From Cystobacter fuscus (GTDB lineage Bacteria; Myxococcota; Myxococcia; Myxococcales; Myxococcaceae), in the NCBI RefSeq assembly GCF_002305875.1, contig NZ_CP022098.1, positions 11,718,001 through 11,782,000 on the forward strand: 64,000 nt of DNA, written 5' to 3'. The notes beneath the pieces were generated by a model, which worked only from the letters and a program-made list of their open reading frames with translations, was not told the origin of the DNA and ran no database searches. The translations under genes were made by a program, and so were the position numbers. Positions 53,159 to 63,583 of the stretch are shown one piece after another. How positions within the stretch are numbered: position 1 is the first letter of the stretch; each line of letters begins with the position of its first letter.

Positions 53159-54010
53159 ATGGCCCGAAAGCGGATCGGTGAGTTGCTCCTGGAGAGGGGG
53201 GCGATCAGCACGGCCCAACTGGACACGGCGCTCCTGGCGCAACAGCGCACCCGGCAGCGGCTGGGCGCCACGTTGGTGGCCCAGGGCGCGATCACCGAGA
53301 AGACCCTGGCGCACGCGCTGAGCGAGGCGCTGGGCGTTCCGGTGATGGATCTGACGGGCCGCGCCCCGGACTGGAGCGCCATCCACCTGCTGCGGGCGCG
53401 CTTCTGCGAGCAGCACGACTTGTTTCCCATCTCCCTGGAAAACGTGGGCGGGCGGCGCGTGCTGGTGGTGGCCATGGCGGATCCGCTCGACTCCGCGGCC
53501 CTGCAGGAAATGGAGTTCACCACGGGGATGAAGGTGAGCCCGCGCGTGGCGCCCCTGTCGGCCGTGCGCGCCTCCATCCAGCGCTACTACCACCCGGACT
53601 CCCCCGCTCGCACCACGTCCACCACCGGTCTGCCCGTGGCGAACGAGGACGACGTGGAGGAGATCATCCTCGGCCAGGAGGAGCTCGAGGGGGAGGGCGG
53701 CGAGATCATCCTCGGCGAGGAGCTGCCCCCCGGGGAGATGACGCGCCGCGTCTCGCTCGAGCAGCTCATCCAGGAGCGAGAGCAGAAGCGGCGCGGCACC
53801 CGGCGCGGCGCGGCCCGGCGCGCGCCCTCGGGAGACGTCAGCGCCGCGCTGGACTCGCTCTTCGGCGAGCCCCAGTCGCAGGCCTCGGCGGTGGATCCGG
53901 TGGAGGAGCTGGAACGCAAGTTCTGGGCCCTCATGCGCATCATGGCGCGCAAGGGGCTGCTCACGAACGAGGAGTTCACCCGCGAGCTGGACGACGAGCC
54001 CGAGGGCTGA
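53159..54010 (+). CDS. Stand-alone MshEN (GspE N-terminal type) domain protein
   Basis: 283 residues from ATG 53159. The N-terminus carries two tandem MshEN motifs: 'RIGELLLERGAISTAQLDTA' then 'LLAQ', and 'RLGATLVAQGAITEKTLAHA' then 'LSEALG', matching the R-L-G-x-x-L-x-x-x-G-x-I pattern that binds c-di-GMP in MshE and other GspE ATPases. No ATPase domain follows. Instead there is an acidic stretch with a repeated 'EIILGQEEL' / 'EIILGEEL' and a basic segment ('EQKRRGTRRGAARRA'). It is a candidate c-di-GMP receptor protein. Divergent from the ExbB operon, convergent with the kinase genes. Confidence 0.83.
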   Translation: MARKRIGELLLERGAISTAQLDTALLAQQRTRQRLGATLVAQGAITEKTLAHALSEALGVPVMDLTGRAPDWSAIHLLRARFCEQHDLFPISLENVGGRRVLVVAMADPLDSAALQEMEFTTGMKVSPRVAPLSAVRASIQRYYHPDSPARTTSTTGLPVANEDDVEEIILGQEELEGEGGEIILGEELPPGEMTRRVSLEQLIQEREQKRRGTRRGAARRAPSGDVSAALDSLFGEPQSQASAVDPVEELERKFWALMRIMARKGLLTNEEFTRELDDEPEG

Positions 54011-54019
54011 AACAGGCGT

Positions 54020-55922
<1,903 letters not shown>

Positions 55923-55933
<11 letters not shown>

Positions 55934-57899
55934 TGGAGCTGGCCTTGTCGAGGTCCAGGATCTGCTGCGACCCCATGTAGGCTTTCGTCTCGAAGCGGGT
56001 GATGCGGCCTATCTTGCGGACGATCTCCGCCATGCGTTCCGCCTCGCGATAGATGATGTCCACCGGCTTGTACGCGGCGTCCTCCTCCTTGAGCTTGCGC
56101 TTGAGCAGCTCCGCGTAGCCCATCACCGAGGTGAGGGGTTGGTTGAGCTCGTGCGCGGTGGTGCCCGCCAGCGCGACGATGACGGCGTTCTTCTCACTCT
56201 CCTCCAGGCGCGTCTCCACGTCCGACAGCTTGCGCTCGAGCGCCATGCGGTCGCGCAGGTCCGTGAAGATGCCCACGCTGGCCACCTCGCGGCCGCCCTC
56301 GTGGACGATGGAGGCCGTCATGTTCACCGGCACGAGCTGCCCGGTCCGGCTGATGACCTCCTGGCGACATACCTCCAGCCGACCCCGCCCGCCGAAGTCC
56401 GGGCCGCGCAACTGGCGCATGATGCGCCGCGACACCCCCTGCGGGTAGAGCTGGTCCACGTGCAGTCCCCCCAGCGCCTGCGCGGCGGTGTAACCGAAGA
56501 TGGCCTCGGCCCCCTTGTTGAAGAGGATGATGCGGCCCTGCATGTCCGCGGCGACGATGGCGTCCACTGAAGAGTCGATGAGCCGCTCCAGGAAGTCCTT
56601 GGTGTGGTGCAGCTCGTCGGCCAGCAGGCGCGCCTGGGTGACGTCCCGGAAGGAGAGGATGATGGCTCGCCGCCCATCCTCCAGGGGCCCCGCGGAGAAG
56701 CACAGGGTGAGGCGGCGGCCCCCGGGCAGGCGCACCATCATGTCCACATCCGAGCGGGACTCACCGCGCCGGGCCGCCGTCACCAGCTCCATCAGCACCG
56801 TCTCGTCCAATGGCTGGGTGATGTCCACCAGGTGACGGCCCATGGCGGCCTCCGAGGACGTCTCCAGGATGGCCTCGCCCGCGGGGTTGAGGCTGAGCAC
56901 GCACGCCCGATCATCGAGGATGGCCACGCCCTCGCGCACGTTGGCGAAGAAGAGGTGGTAGGTCTCCAGCGAGGCGGCCTTGGCCTCGGCGGCGATGCGC
57001 GCGGACATCTCGCGCTCGGTCTTCCCGCGCACCGACAGGAGCAGCGAGGCGTTGCGCAGGGCGACCGCCGTGGAGTGGGCCACCGTGTTGAGGAAGTCCA
57101 TGTCGTGGGGAGCGAAGGTGCGCCGGTCGCTCCCCCTGGCGCGCAGGAGCAACACCCCGCGCACCTCGCCCGTGATGATCAGGGGCAGCGCCACGAGCGT
57201 GTGGATGTCGCGCACGGCCAGCTCCTCCTGCACGCCCTCGAACAGCGGATGGTGCGGCGCGTCCTCCACGACGACGGGCTCGCCCGTGCGTGCCGCCTCG
57301 CGCACCTCGGGGTAGCGCTCCAGATCGATGGGAACGTCCTGGGGGCCCGAGGCATCGCTGGCGGCCACCACGCGCGCGCCCTCGCCCTCCCGGTCCAACA
57401 TCACCAGCGTGGCCCGCCCCACGCCGAGCCGCTCCGCGATCCGGCGGGTGACGTCGTGCAGCAGGGCCTCCACATCGAGGCTCTCGGCGTAGTCCGCGGT
57501 GAGCTCCACCAGGAGCGCCAGGTCCTGCTGCCTTCGCCGCACCTCCTCGCGCTTGTATTGGTGCTTCATCGCGCGCCGCAGCCGCCAGGCGACCTCATGG
57601 CAGCCCGCCCCGGAGGTCATCACTTCCTCGGGATGGAACGAATCCACGGTGGAGAAGGACTCCTCGCCCGGCGCCACCCACACCACGACGGAGAGCGCCG
57701 CCCCCACGGGCGTGGCGATCAGCGCGGTGAGGGCGGCGTGCGCCTCGGGCAGGGTGAGATCCGCCAGGACAAGGGAGGCCTGCTCGGGTGCCTCCACGCA
57801 CTGGAAACCCGCCCGGGCCACCGCTTGCCTCAGCGGCTCGCGCGTGGCCAGGACCGCGGGCACCAGGATGACGCCAGGAGAGGACTCGGAGACGGACAC
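55923..57899 (-). CDS. Kinase-like protein with receiver-like, GAF, two PAS and a DHp domain but no ATPase
   Basis: 658 residues from GTG 57899. Residues ~1-115 are a degraded receiver-like domain ('ASLVLADLTLPEAHAALTAL'). GAF at ~140-290 ('RLGVGRATLVMLDREGEG', 'VAHSTAVALRNASLLL'), PAS ~320-420 ('FANVREGVAILDDRACVLSL'), PAS ~440-560 ('VDAIVAADMQGRIILFNKGA'), then HisKA with its His in 'LAGTTAHELNQPLTSVMGYA'. The protein stops after the dimerisation helices ('KASSNDD'), so it has no ATP-binding domain. It may form mixed dimers with, or be phosphorylated by, the overlapping downstream kinase. The gene is intact, so this is not a truncation by mutation. Confidence 0.88.
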
Positions 57900-57926
57900 G
57901 CCCCCGACTCTACTCCGGCTCCCGGC

Positions 57927-59564
57927 TCAGGGGCAGTCAGACTCCCGCGCCCCCATGTCCGGAGCCCGGCCACACCAGTCCTCCCCCACCGCCAGGCCGG
58001 CGTCGCGGGCGGGCGAGGAGGAAGCCAACCAGAAGTCCCCCGCCTCGGCGTCCACGAATCCCGGAGCCTTCTCCACGGAATGGGCGTCCCAGCCCGTGCT
58101 CTCCTGCCAGGTGGCGAGATCCTGGTCGCGGGAGTCCTTGCGGAAGGTGGGCGCGTCCCCGAGTGGGGAGTAGAGGTTGCCGTCGAAGGACAGGCCGTTC
58201 CATTCCGTGCCGACCCGCACCGCCAGGGCCGCGCAGGCCCCGAGGATGTTGTTGCGCACCTCCACGTCCTCGCTCGCGCCCGACTCCCCCTTGCCCACGA
58301 CCAGTCCATAGGTGGGCATGTTCCACACGGTGTTGTGCAGCACCTTCACGTCGCTGGCGGTGTCGATGCGAATGCCCGAGCCCTCGCTGCCGTCCGAGTT
58401 GACTCCGTCGAACACGCGGTTGCGCCGCAGGACGATGTGGGTGGGCGGAGCGCCCTGTCGGACGCCGCCAATCTGGATGCCCCGGCCGTTGTCGCGCACC
58501 TCGTTGTCCTCGATCGTGACGTCGCGCGCGGACATGTGCACCACCACGCCCTCCCCGCCCGAGGTGGAGGAGCGGCGATGGCCCCAGATGCGGTTGCCCC
58601 GGAGCGTCACGCGGGTGCACGTCTTGATGTCCGCGCCATTCTCCCGGTTCTCGTGAAGATCATTGTCCTCGACGAGCAGGTTGTCGAACGGGGTGCCCTC
58701 CTCGGTGGAACCGCCCTCGGAACTCAGGCACTGCACACCATCGCCGGAGTTGTGGTGGATGTCGTTGGCGCGCACGGTCACGTTCTTGGAGTTGGTCTGC
58801 ACGCACACGCCGTGGCTGTCCGCTCCGGAGCGCTGGAAGTTCGAGATGGTATTGCCCTCGATGAGCACGTCCCGGGCCTTGCCGGCGACGAAGACGCCCG
58901 CCCCATCCGTCCCGTTCTTGAGCGTGCAGCCACGAAGAATGCCGTGATGCGCGCCCTCGCCGCGCCAGTACGCCGCGAAGGCCTTGTCCCCCGCCGCGTC
59001 GAAGGTAATGCCCTCGACGCGCCAGTAGGCCCGGCTCACCTCCAACATCGGCGTGCGGCTCCCCGTGCCCCCCTTGAAGACAGGCTTCGCGCCGGGCGCG
59101 GCCTTGACCGTGAGATAGCGCCCGGAGGAACCATCCCGGGCATCGAGCAGCAGCCGCTCCGTGTACGTGCCGGATTTGAGGAAGATGGCCTCACCCGGCT
59201 GGAGCAGCGATTGTGCCTTCTCCACCGTGCGCAAGGGCGCCGACTCCGTGCCCGCGGCGGAATCCTTGCCACTGGGGGACACCCACAGGATGCGGGAGAA
59301 CTCCGGGGGAGAAGGCGGCGGGGATGAGGCCGAATCCGTCGTGGGCGCGGGAGGAGCGGAGGGAGATGCCGGCGCGCCAGGCGTTGCCGGAGCGGTGGGA
59401 GCCGGCGCGGAGACGTCCCCGGAGGGGGATGGAGAGGACGTCGTCGAGGAGGGCAGCTCCGGAGCGGAAGGTTCCGTGACCGGAGCGGGTTCTCGAGAGC
59501 CACAAGCGACAACCCCTACCAGCACCACGGAAGAGACGACGGACTGCAGCCAGCGGACGCGCAT
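57927..59564 (-). CDS. Right-handed beta-helix lipoprotein
   Basis: 545 residues from ATG 59564 (AAGGAG 5 nt upstream). Signal 'MRVRWLQSVVSSVVLVGVVA' then Cys21 (lipobox), a ~65-residue Pro/Ser/Ala-rich linker (residues ~25-90), and a parallel beta-helix domain. 'ILWVSPSGKDSAAGTESAPL' begins it and the coils recur as 'NVTVRANDIHHNSGDGVQ', 'DVTIEDNEVRDNGRGIQI', 'HIVLRRNRVFDGVN'. This resembles the PelL/DUF1565-type polysaccharide-lyase-like folds, but no catalytic set is clear. Probably surface exposed and carbohydrate-active or binding. Confidence 0.87.
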   Translation of the reverse strand: MRVRWLQSVVSSVVLVGVVACGSREPAPVTEPSAPELPSSTTSSPSPSGDVSAPAPTAPATPGAPASPSAPPAPTTDSASSPPPSPPEFSRILWVSPSGKDSAAGTESAPLRTVEKAQSLLQPGEAIFLKSGTYTERLLLDARDGSSGRYLTVKAAPGAKPVFKGGTGSRTPMLEVSRAYWRVEGITFDAAGDKAFAAYWRGEGAHHGILRGCTLKNGTDGAGVFVAGKARDVLIEGNTISNFQRSGADSHGVCVQTNSKNVTVRANDIHHNSGDGVQCLSSEGGSTEEGTPFDNLLVEDNDLHENRENGADIKTCTRVTLRGNRIWGHRRSSTSGGEGVVVHMSARDVTIEDNEVRDNGRGIQIGGVRQGAPPTHIVLRRNRVFDGVNSDGSEGSGIRIDTASDVKVLHNTVWNMPTYGLVVGKGESGASEDVEVRNNILGACAALAVRVGTEWNGLSFDGNLYSPLGDAPTFRKDSRDQDLATWQESTGWDAHSVEKAPGFVDAEAGDFWLASSSPARDAGLAVGEDWCGRAPDMGARESDCP

Positions 59565-59840
59565 CCACACTCCTTGTGTGAGCCGCGATCCCAATGGGGA
59601 CCCGGAAGACCCGCGCCGGACAGGTCGCCACTTCCCGGTATTCCCCCGCTGCTCCTTCCACTGCTCGTCCGTTCGCGGAGCAGCAGGGCAAGGGACATGA
59701 TTTCAAGGGGTTGATGACCTGCCAGGAAAGGCGCTCCCCACCTACCCCAACCATCCAGGTCGCAGGTGGGCGCACACGAGTAGAGGGCGAGCCCCCACTC
59801 CTGGTGGAACTCCCTCACGGGAGTGGGGAAGCACTCTGGA
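59565..59840. other. Intergenic region between beta-helix and GMC genes
   Basis: About 275 nt downstream of the GMC oxidoreductase and upstream of the beta-helix lipoprotein (both on the minus strand). I see the AAGGAG ribosome site of the lipoprotein at its edge but no convincing hairpin, promoter or repeat in the rest. Confidence 0.5.
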
Positions 59841-61382
59841 TCAGCCGCCCACCAGCAGTCGAGACGCGAACTCGCCGATCATCACGGACGGCGCGTGAGT
59901 CCCCGCCGAGGGAATCGTCGGCATGATCGACGCGTCCGAGATCCGCAGCCCCTCGATGCCGTGGACGCGCAGTCGAGCATCCACCACCGCGTCCTCGCCC
60001 GAGCCCATGGCGCAGGTGCCCACGGGATGGAAATAGGGAGAGCACGCCTGACGAAGGAAGGCCACCGACTCCTCCCGGCTCATGCGCTTCGTCGGGGCGA
60101 CCCAGCTCCTGGTCAACTCACGGAACGCCGGCTGCGACGCGATGTCGAGCCCGAGCTCGAGCCCCGTCAACAAGGCATCGACATCGGCCTGTTCCGACAG
60201 GAGGTTGGGTTGGATCTCGAGCGGGCCATCGTGCCGTGCGGTCTTCATGCGCAGGTAGCCCCGGCTCTGGACCCGGACCAGGCCCGGCGCGATGCAGAAG
60301 GTGTTCGCGGGAATCGGGTACCGGGCGCCGATCTCGGCCGAGACATAGGGGATTTGAACGGACACGAACATCAGGTCCGGCACGCGCAGCTCGGAGCGGC
60401 TCTTCCAATGGAAGGTGCTGCCCACGAGGTTGTTGTTCAGCGGCATCAGCGAGTGCTTCGCCTCGAAGCAGAGCCCGGCCACGATGACGTGTTCCTGGAG
60501 GTTCCGCCCCACTCCCGGCAGCGCGGCCACGACCGGGATGCCGAGCCGCTCGAGTTCCTCCGACGGGCCGATTCCCGACAGCATGAGGAGGCGTGGGGTG
60601 TCGATCGCTCCAGCACAGAGGATCACCTCCTGGGAGGCACCGATGGACCGCCGCTCGCCCTCCCGCAGGAACTCGAGCCCGGTGCAGCGCGTGCCGGAGA
60701 AGGTCAACGAGAGCACCTGCGCCCCGGTCAGCACCGTCAGCTTCGCGTCGTGCATCACCGGCCGCAGATAGGCGCGCGACGTGCCGCAGCGCTCCCCCCC
60801 GCGAACGTTCATGTTGATGGGTCCCACCCCCTCGGGGTGGGGCACGTTCACGTCGTCGAGGTACGGCATCCCGTAGGAGCCACCGGCGTCGATGAGCGCG
60901 GCGGCCACCGGGTGGAGATTCCTGGCGCGCTCGACCCGAATCGGACCGCCCGCGCCACGCAGGTCGCTGGCCCCGTCCTCCCAGTCCTCCGACTTCTTGA
61001 ACAGGGGCAGCACGGAGTCGTAGTCCCAGCCGACATTCCCGGCCTCCGCCCAGCCATCGTAGTCGGCCCTGTTCCCACGGGCCCAGATCAACGCATTGGT
61101 GCTGCCCGAACCGCCCAGCACCCTGCCGCGCGACAAGAGGATGGAGCGGTGAGCGACATGCGGGCTCGGCTCGTAGAAGTAGTTCTGGGCGTGGGACGAG
61201 CCGATGTTCTCGATCCACCGCAGGGGATCCGAGAGGCTCGCGATACCTTCGTCCGACCCACCCGCCTCGAGCAGGAGCACGGTCGCGTCGGTGCCTTCCA
61301 CCAGGCGGCGCGCGAGGACACAGCCCGCCGTTCCCCCACCCACGATCACATAATCGAAACTCCTGGCGAGCGTGACCGACAT
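59841..61382 (-). CDS. GMC-family FAD oxidoreductase
   Basis: 513 residues from ATG 61382 (GGAGG 7 nt upstream). 'DYVIVGGGTAGCVLARRLVE' is the FAD-binding G-x-G-x-x-G and 'GRVLGGSGSTNALIWARGN' the GMC signature 1. The C-terminal 'CSPYFHPVGTCAMGSG' and 'PSAGTHAPSVMIGEFASRLL' hold the two active-site histidines. Family members include choline and alcohol dehydrogenases; the substrate cannot be told. No transmembrane or signal segment. Confidence 0.94.
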   Translation of the reverse strand: MSVTLARSFDYVIVGGGTAGCVLARRLVEGTDATVLLLEAGGSDEGIASLSDPLRWIENIGSSHAQNYFYEPSPHVAHRSILLSRGRVLGGSGSTNALIWARGNRADYDGWAEAGNVGWDYDSVLPLFKKSEDWEDGASDLRGAGGPIRVERARNLHPVAAALIDAGGSYGMPYLDDVNVPHPEGVGPINMNVRGGERCGTSRAYLRPVMHDAKLTVLTGAQVLSLTFSGTRCTGLEFLREGERRSIGASQEVILCAGAIDTPRLLMLSGIGPSEELERLGIPVVAALPGVGRNLQEHVIVAGLCFEAKHSLMPLNNNLVGSTFHWKSRSELRVPDLMFVSVQIPYVSAEIGARYPIPANTFCIAPGLVRVQSRGYLRMKTARHDGPLEIQPNLLSEQADVDALLTGLELGLDIASQPAFRELTRSWVAPTKRMSREESVAFLRQACSPYFHPVGTCAMGSGEDAVVDARLRVHGIEGLRISDASIMPTIPSAGTHAPSVMIGEFASRLLVGG

Positions 61383-61461
61383 GACCTTCCTCCTCTGGCT
61401 CGAACGCCAATACCGGTCACGCACCGTGCCCCTTCGCGACGAAGAAGTCTCCGGAAACACG

Positions 61462-61489
61462 AACGCCCCGGCCCGAAGGCCGAGGCGTT
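61462..61489 (-). terminator. Hairpin terminator after the 61520-61903 gene
   Basis: AACGCC (61462-61467) pairs with GGCGTT (61484-61489), and the inner C-G-G-C-C (61469-61473) pairs with GGCCG (61478-61482), leaving a CGAA loop and one mismatch. On the minus strand a short T-rich stretch follows. It lies 31 nt past the stop of the small secreted protein gene and before the GMC start. Confidence 0.7.
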
Positions 61490-61519
61490 CCCGGTGAAGC
61501 GTGATGATGAGAGGTAAGG

Positions 61520-61903
61520 CTACCCGCGGCCGTAGGGGCCCCGGCCGCGGGGGACCCAGACCCACTGCTGCGAGGTCTGGGTGTAACCCGGCACCCAGCG
61601 CTGCTCGTAATGGCCCGGCTCGCACGAGCGCACATAGCGGCGGGTCCTCACGCACTGCTCCTCGACCCAGACGCGCTCGTAGTGACCCGGCACCTCCGTG
61701 CGCACCGTCTGCAGCTCGTAGCGGCCGTCACGGCCCCGCGAGGGAGGAGGGGGCGGAGGAGCCCGGTGTGAATCGCGGCCGGGAGCCCAGTTGCTGGCCA
61801 CGGGAGACGCCGCGTGCTGGATGTTGTCGGCGGCCGTGGCGGCCATGGGGGTGAACAGGAGAGCGGAGAGAGCCAGGGTGAAGAGTCCGTGCTGAAGAGC
61901 CAT
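61520..61903 (-). CDS. Small secreted protein, hypothetical
   Basis: 127 residues from ATG 61903 (GGGAGGA 7 nt upstream). 'MALQHGLFTLALSALLFTPM' with 'AATA' forms a signal peptide. After a Pro-rich stretch ('HRAPPPPPPSRG') there are two copies of a 'PGHYE-x-x-W-V' unit: 'EVPGHYERVWVEEQC' and 'CEPGHYEQRWVPGY', then 'QQWVWVPRGRGPYGRG'. Two Cys flank the region between the copies. This resembles the small periplasmic proteins with PGHYE/W-rich repeats found widely in Proteobacteria; function unknown. Confidence 0.78.
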   Translation of the reverse strand: MALQHGLFTLALSALLFTPMAATAADNIQHAASPVASNWAPGRDSHRAPPPPPPSRGRDGRYELQTVRTEVPGHYERVWVEEQCVRTRRYVRSCEPGHYEQRWVPGYTQTSQQWVWVPRGRGPYGRG

Positions 61904-62110
61904 CGTCGTGTCCTCCCAAATCGTTCTTGCTCCTTCTGACGGGGACCCCGTGCGTTGATTCAAAGCCAGTGTGTTTTCCCCTCGGGCCCTCTTGTCGCCG
62001 TCCCCCCGGTTCGCCCGTTGACAGTCCCGAGCGGTGCCCGCTCACGCGCCGGGCGGGCGTGCGCGCCGGCTTTATTCTCCGCCTCCTCCACGGACCACAG
62101 GAGCGGACAC

Positions 62111-62785
62111 ATGGCGAAGCAAGCGAAGCTGACCACGGCGGATGGCGCGGAAGTCGCGGGCTACTTGAAGGCGGCCGAGGAAAGTACCAGCCGGGGAGCG
62201 GTCATCCTCATCCATGAGTTCTGGGGCCTCACGGACCAGGTGCGCGGCATGGCGGATCGTCTGGCGCGCGAGGGCTTCACCGTGTTTGCGCAGGATCTCT
62301 ACGGCGGCAAGGTGACGAAGGATCCCGCCGAGGCCACCAGGCTGATGAACGCCCTGGACATGAAGCGGGCCGCCCAGGAGATCTCCCACGCGGCGGAGGC
62401 CCTGCGCCATCGTGCTCCCGGAACCAAGGTGGCGGTGCTCGGCTTCTGCATGGGCGGCGCCCTGACGCTCGCGGCCGCGGCGACGGATGGGCAGCTCGCC
62501 GCCGCCATCCCCTTCTATGGGATTCCCCCCGAGTCGGTCGCCGACGTGAAGAAGATCCGCTGCCCGGTGCAGGGGCACTTCGCCAACCACGATGACTGGT
62601 GCTCGCCAGACCGGGTGAACGCGCTGGAGAAGACGTTGAAGGGCGCGGGCATCCCCGCCGAGCTCCACCGCTACGACGCGAGCCACGCCTTCTGCAACGA
62701 GCAGCGGCCCGAGGTCTACTCGCCCAAGAACGCCGAGCTGGCCTGGAAACGGTCCGTGGAATTCCTCCGCGCCCACCTGGGCTGA
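62111..62785 (+). CDS. Dienelactone hydrolase family protein
   Basis: 224 residues from ATG 62111 (GGAG 7 nt upstream). Catalytic triad: Cys113 in 'VAVLGFCMGGALTLAAA', Asp in 'GHFANHDDWCSPDRV', His in 'YDASHAFCNEQRPEVY'. 'AVILIHEFWGLTDQVRGMAD' is the oxyanion-hole region with the typical H-E-x-x-G. Family enzymes hydrolyse dienelactones in chlorocatechol breakdown; a broader esterase role is more likely here because no ring-cleavage genes are near. Confidence 0.92.
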   Translation: MAKQAKLTTADGAEVAGYLKAAEESTSRGAVILIHEFWGLTDQVRGMADRLAREGFTVFAQDLYGGKVTKDPAEATRLMNALDMKRAAQEISHAAEALRHRAPGTKVAVLGFCMGGALTLAAAATDGQLAAAIPFYGIPPESVADVKKIRCPVQGHFANHDDWCSPDRVNALEKTLKGAGIPAELHRYDASHAFCNEQRPEVYSPKNAELAWKRSVEFLRAHLG

Positions 62786-62802
62786 GCGGCTCATGGCCCA
62801 CA

Positions 62803-62935
62803 GGCTCCAGCCAGGCGGACATGGGCCGGCTGGAGCGCACGCAGGGCCTCCAACACGGCTCCAGCCGCTGTGCCCTTCCCGGGATGCTGTCCCATCTTCA
62901 ACTGGGCAGGTCGCACGTCGGGGGACTCCGCCCCC
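62803..62935 (+). promoter_or_regulatory. Three-arm alternating hairpin leader upstream of membrane-protein gene
   Basis: GCTCCAGCC at 62804-62812 and its direct repeat at 62858-62866 are both complementary to GGCTGGAGC at 62828-62836 (the second pairing extends to 10 bp with CGGCTGGAGC at 62827-62836). Arms 1:2 and 2:3 therefore exclude each other. A further GGGGG/CCCCC hairpin (62920-62924 with 62931-62935) sits about 10 nt before the GGGAGGA ribosome site of the 62957 gene. This layout resembles attenuators; function inferred. Confidence 0.5.
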
Positions 62936-62956
62936 AACGGCCTCGGGAGGAAACGC

Positions 62957-63472
62957 ATGTCCGACATCATCGATCCCAAGGGCTCCGTCCCCGTGAATCC
63001 ACGCTCCGACGTCTTCGTGGACCAGACGCGCGGGCAAGAGTTGGAAGGAAGCCAGGTGCGTGCCGCCGCCTTCTCCCTCGACGATGGACCCGTGCTGGTG
63101 CGCTCCGGCGATCTCACGCTCAAGAACCGGGGCCTCATCATCGGCACGCTCACCATGGTGACCGTCAGCCTCATCACCTTCTGGATGCCCGGACTCGGCT
63201 CCCTCATGGCCGGCTTCTTCGGAGGCTTCTTCGCCAAGCGCTGGAAGCGCTCCTTCATCGCGGCCGCCCTCGCCTCGGTGGCGGTCCCCCTGATCCTCCG
63301 CTTCCTCGACCTCATGAGGCCCGTGCAGGGGCTCCACGACCTGTATGGCATTGGAATGGTGAACTGGACGATCCTGCACATCGTCAGCCTGTTCATCGGC
63401 ACGGCCATCGGCGTGTACTCGTGCCCCCTGGTGGAGCGCAGCGGCGGTCTGCGGCAGGAACTCCCCGAATAG
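62957..63472 (+). CDS. Small membrane protein, hypothetical
   Basis: 171 residues from ATG 62957 (GGGAGGA 6 nt upstream). The first ~60 residues are polar and acidic ('DVFVDQTRGQELEGSQVR'). About three hydrophobic segments follow ('LIIGTLTMVTVSLITFWMPG', 'SFIAAALASVAVPLILRFLD', 'TILHIVSLFIGTAIGVY'), and 'GSLMAGFFGGFFAKRWKRSF' is a glycine-rich loop. No family recognised. The leader contains alternating hairpins, so its expression may be regulated post-initiation. A terminator-like hairpin follows at 63480. Confidence 0.78.
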   Translation: MSDIIDPKGSVPVNPRSDVFVDQTRGQELEGSQVRAAAFSLDDGPVLVRSGDLTLKNRGLIIGTLTMVTVSLITFWMPGLGSLMAGFFGGFFAKRWKRSFIAAALASVAVPLILRFLDLMRPVQGLHDLYGIGMVNWTILHIVSLFIGTAIGVYSCPLVERSGGLRQELPE

Positions 63473-63479
63473 CCTCCAT

Positions 63480-63509
63480 GCGGCACCCGCGCCCGGCCGT
63501 GGGTGCCGC
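63480..63509 (+). terminator. Hairpin after membrane-protein gene
   Basis: GCGGCACCC (63480-63488) and GGGTGCCGC (63501-63509) form a perfect 9-bp stem with a 12-nt loop, 7 nt past the stop of the 62957-63472 gene. It is followed by only a short pyrimidine stretch (TCCTC), so termination efficiency is uncertain. Confidence 0.6.
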
Positions 63510-63583
63510 TCCTCGGGTGGCGAATCACATCTGGCCCGGAATCGCCGCAGCACCCGCCCCCGCGCGGGTTCTAGGATGCGCCT

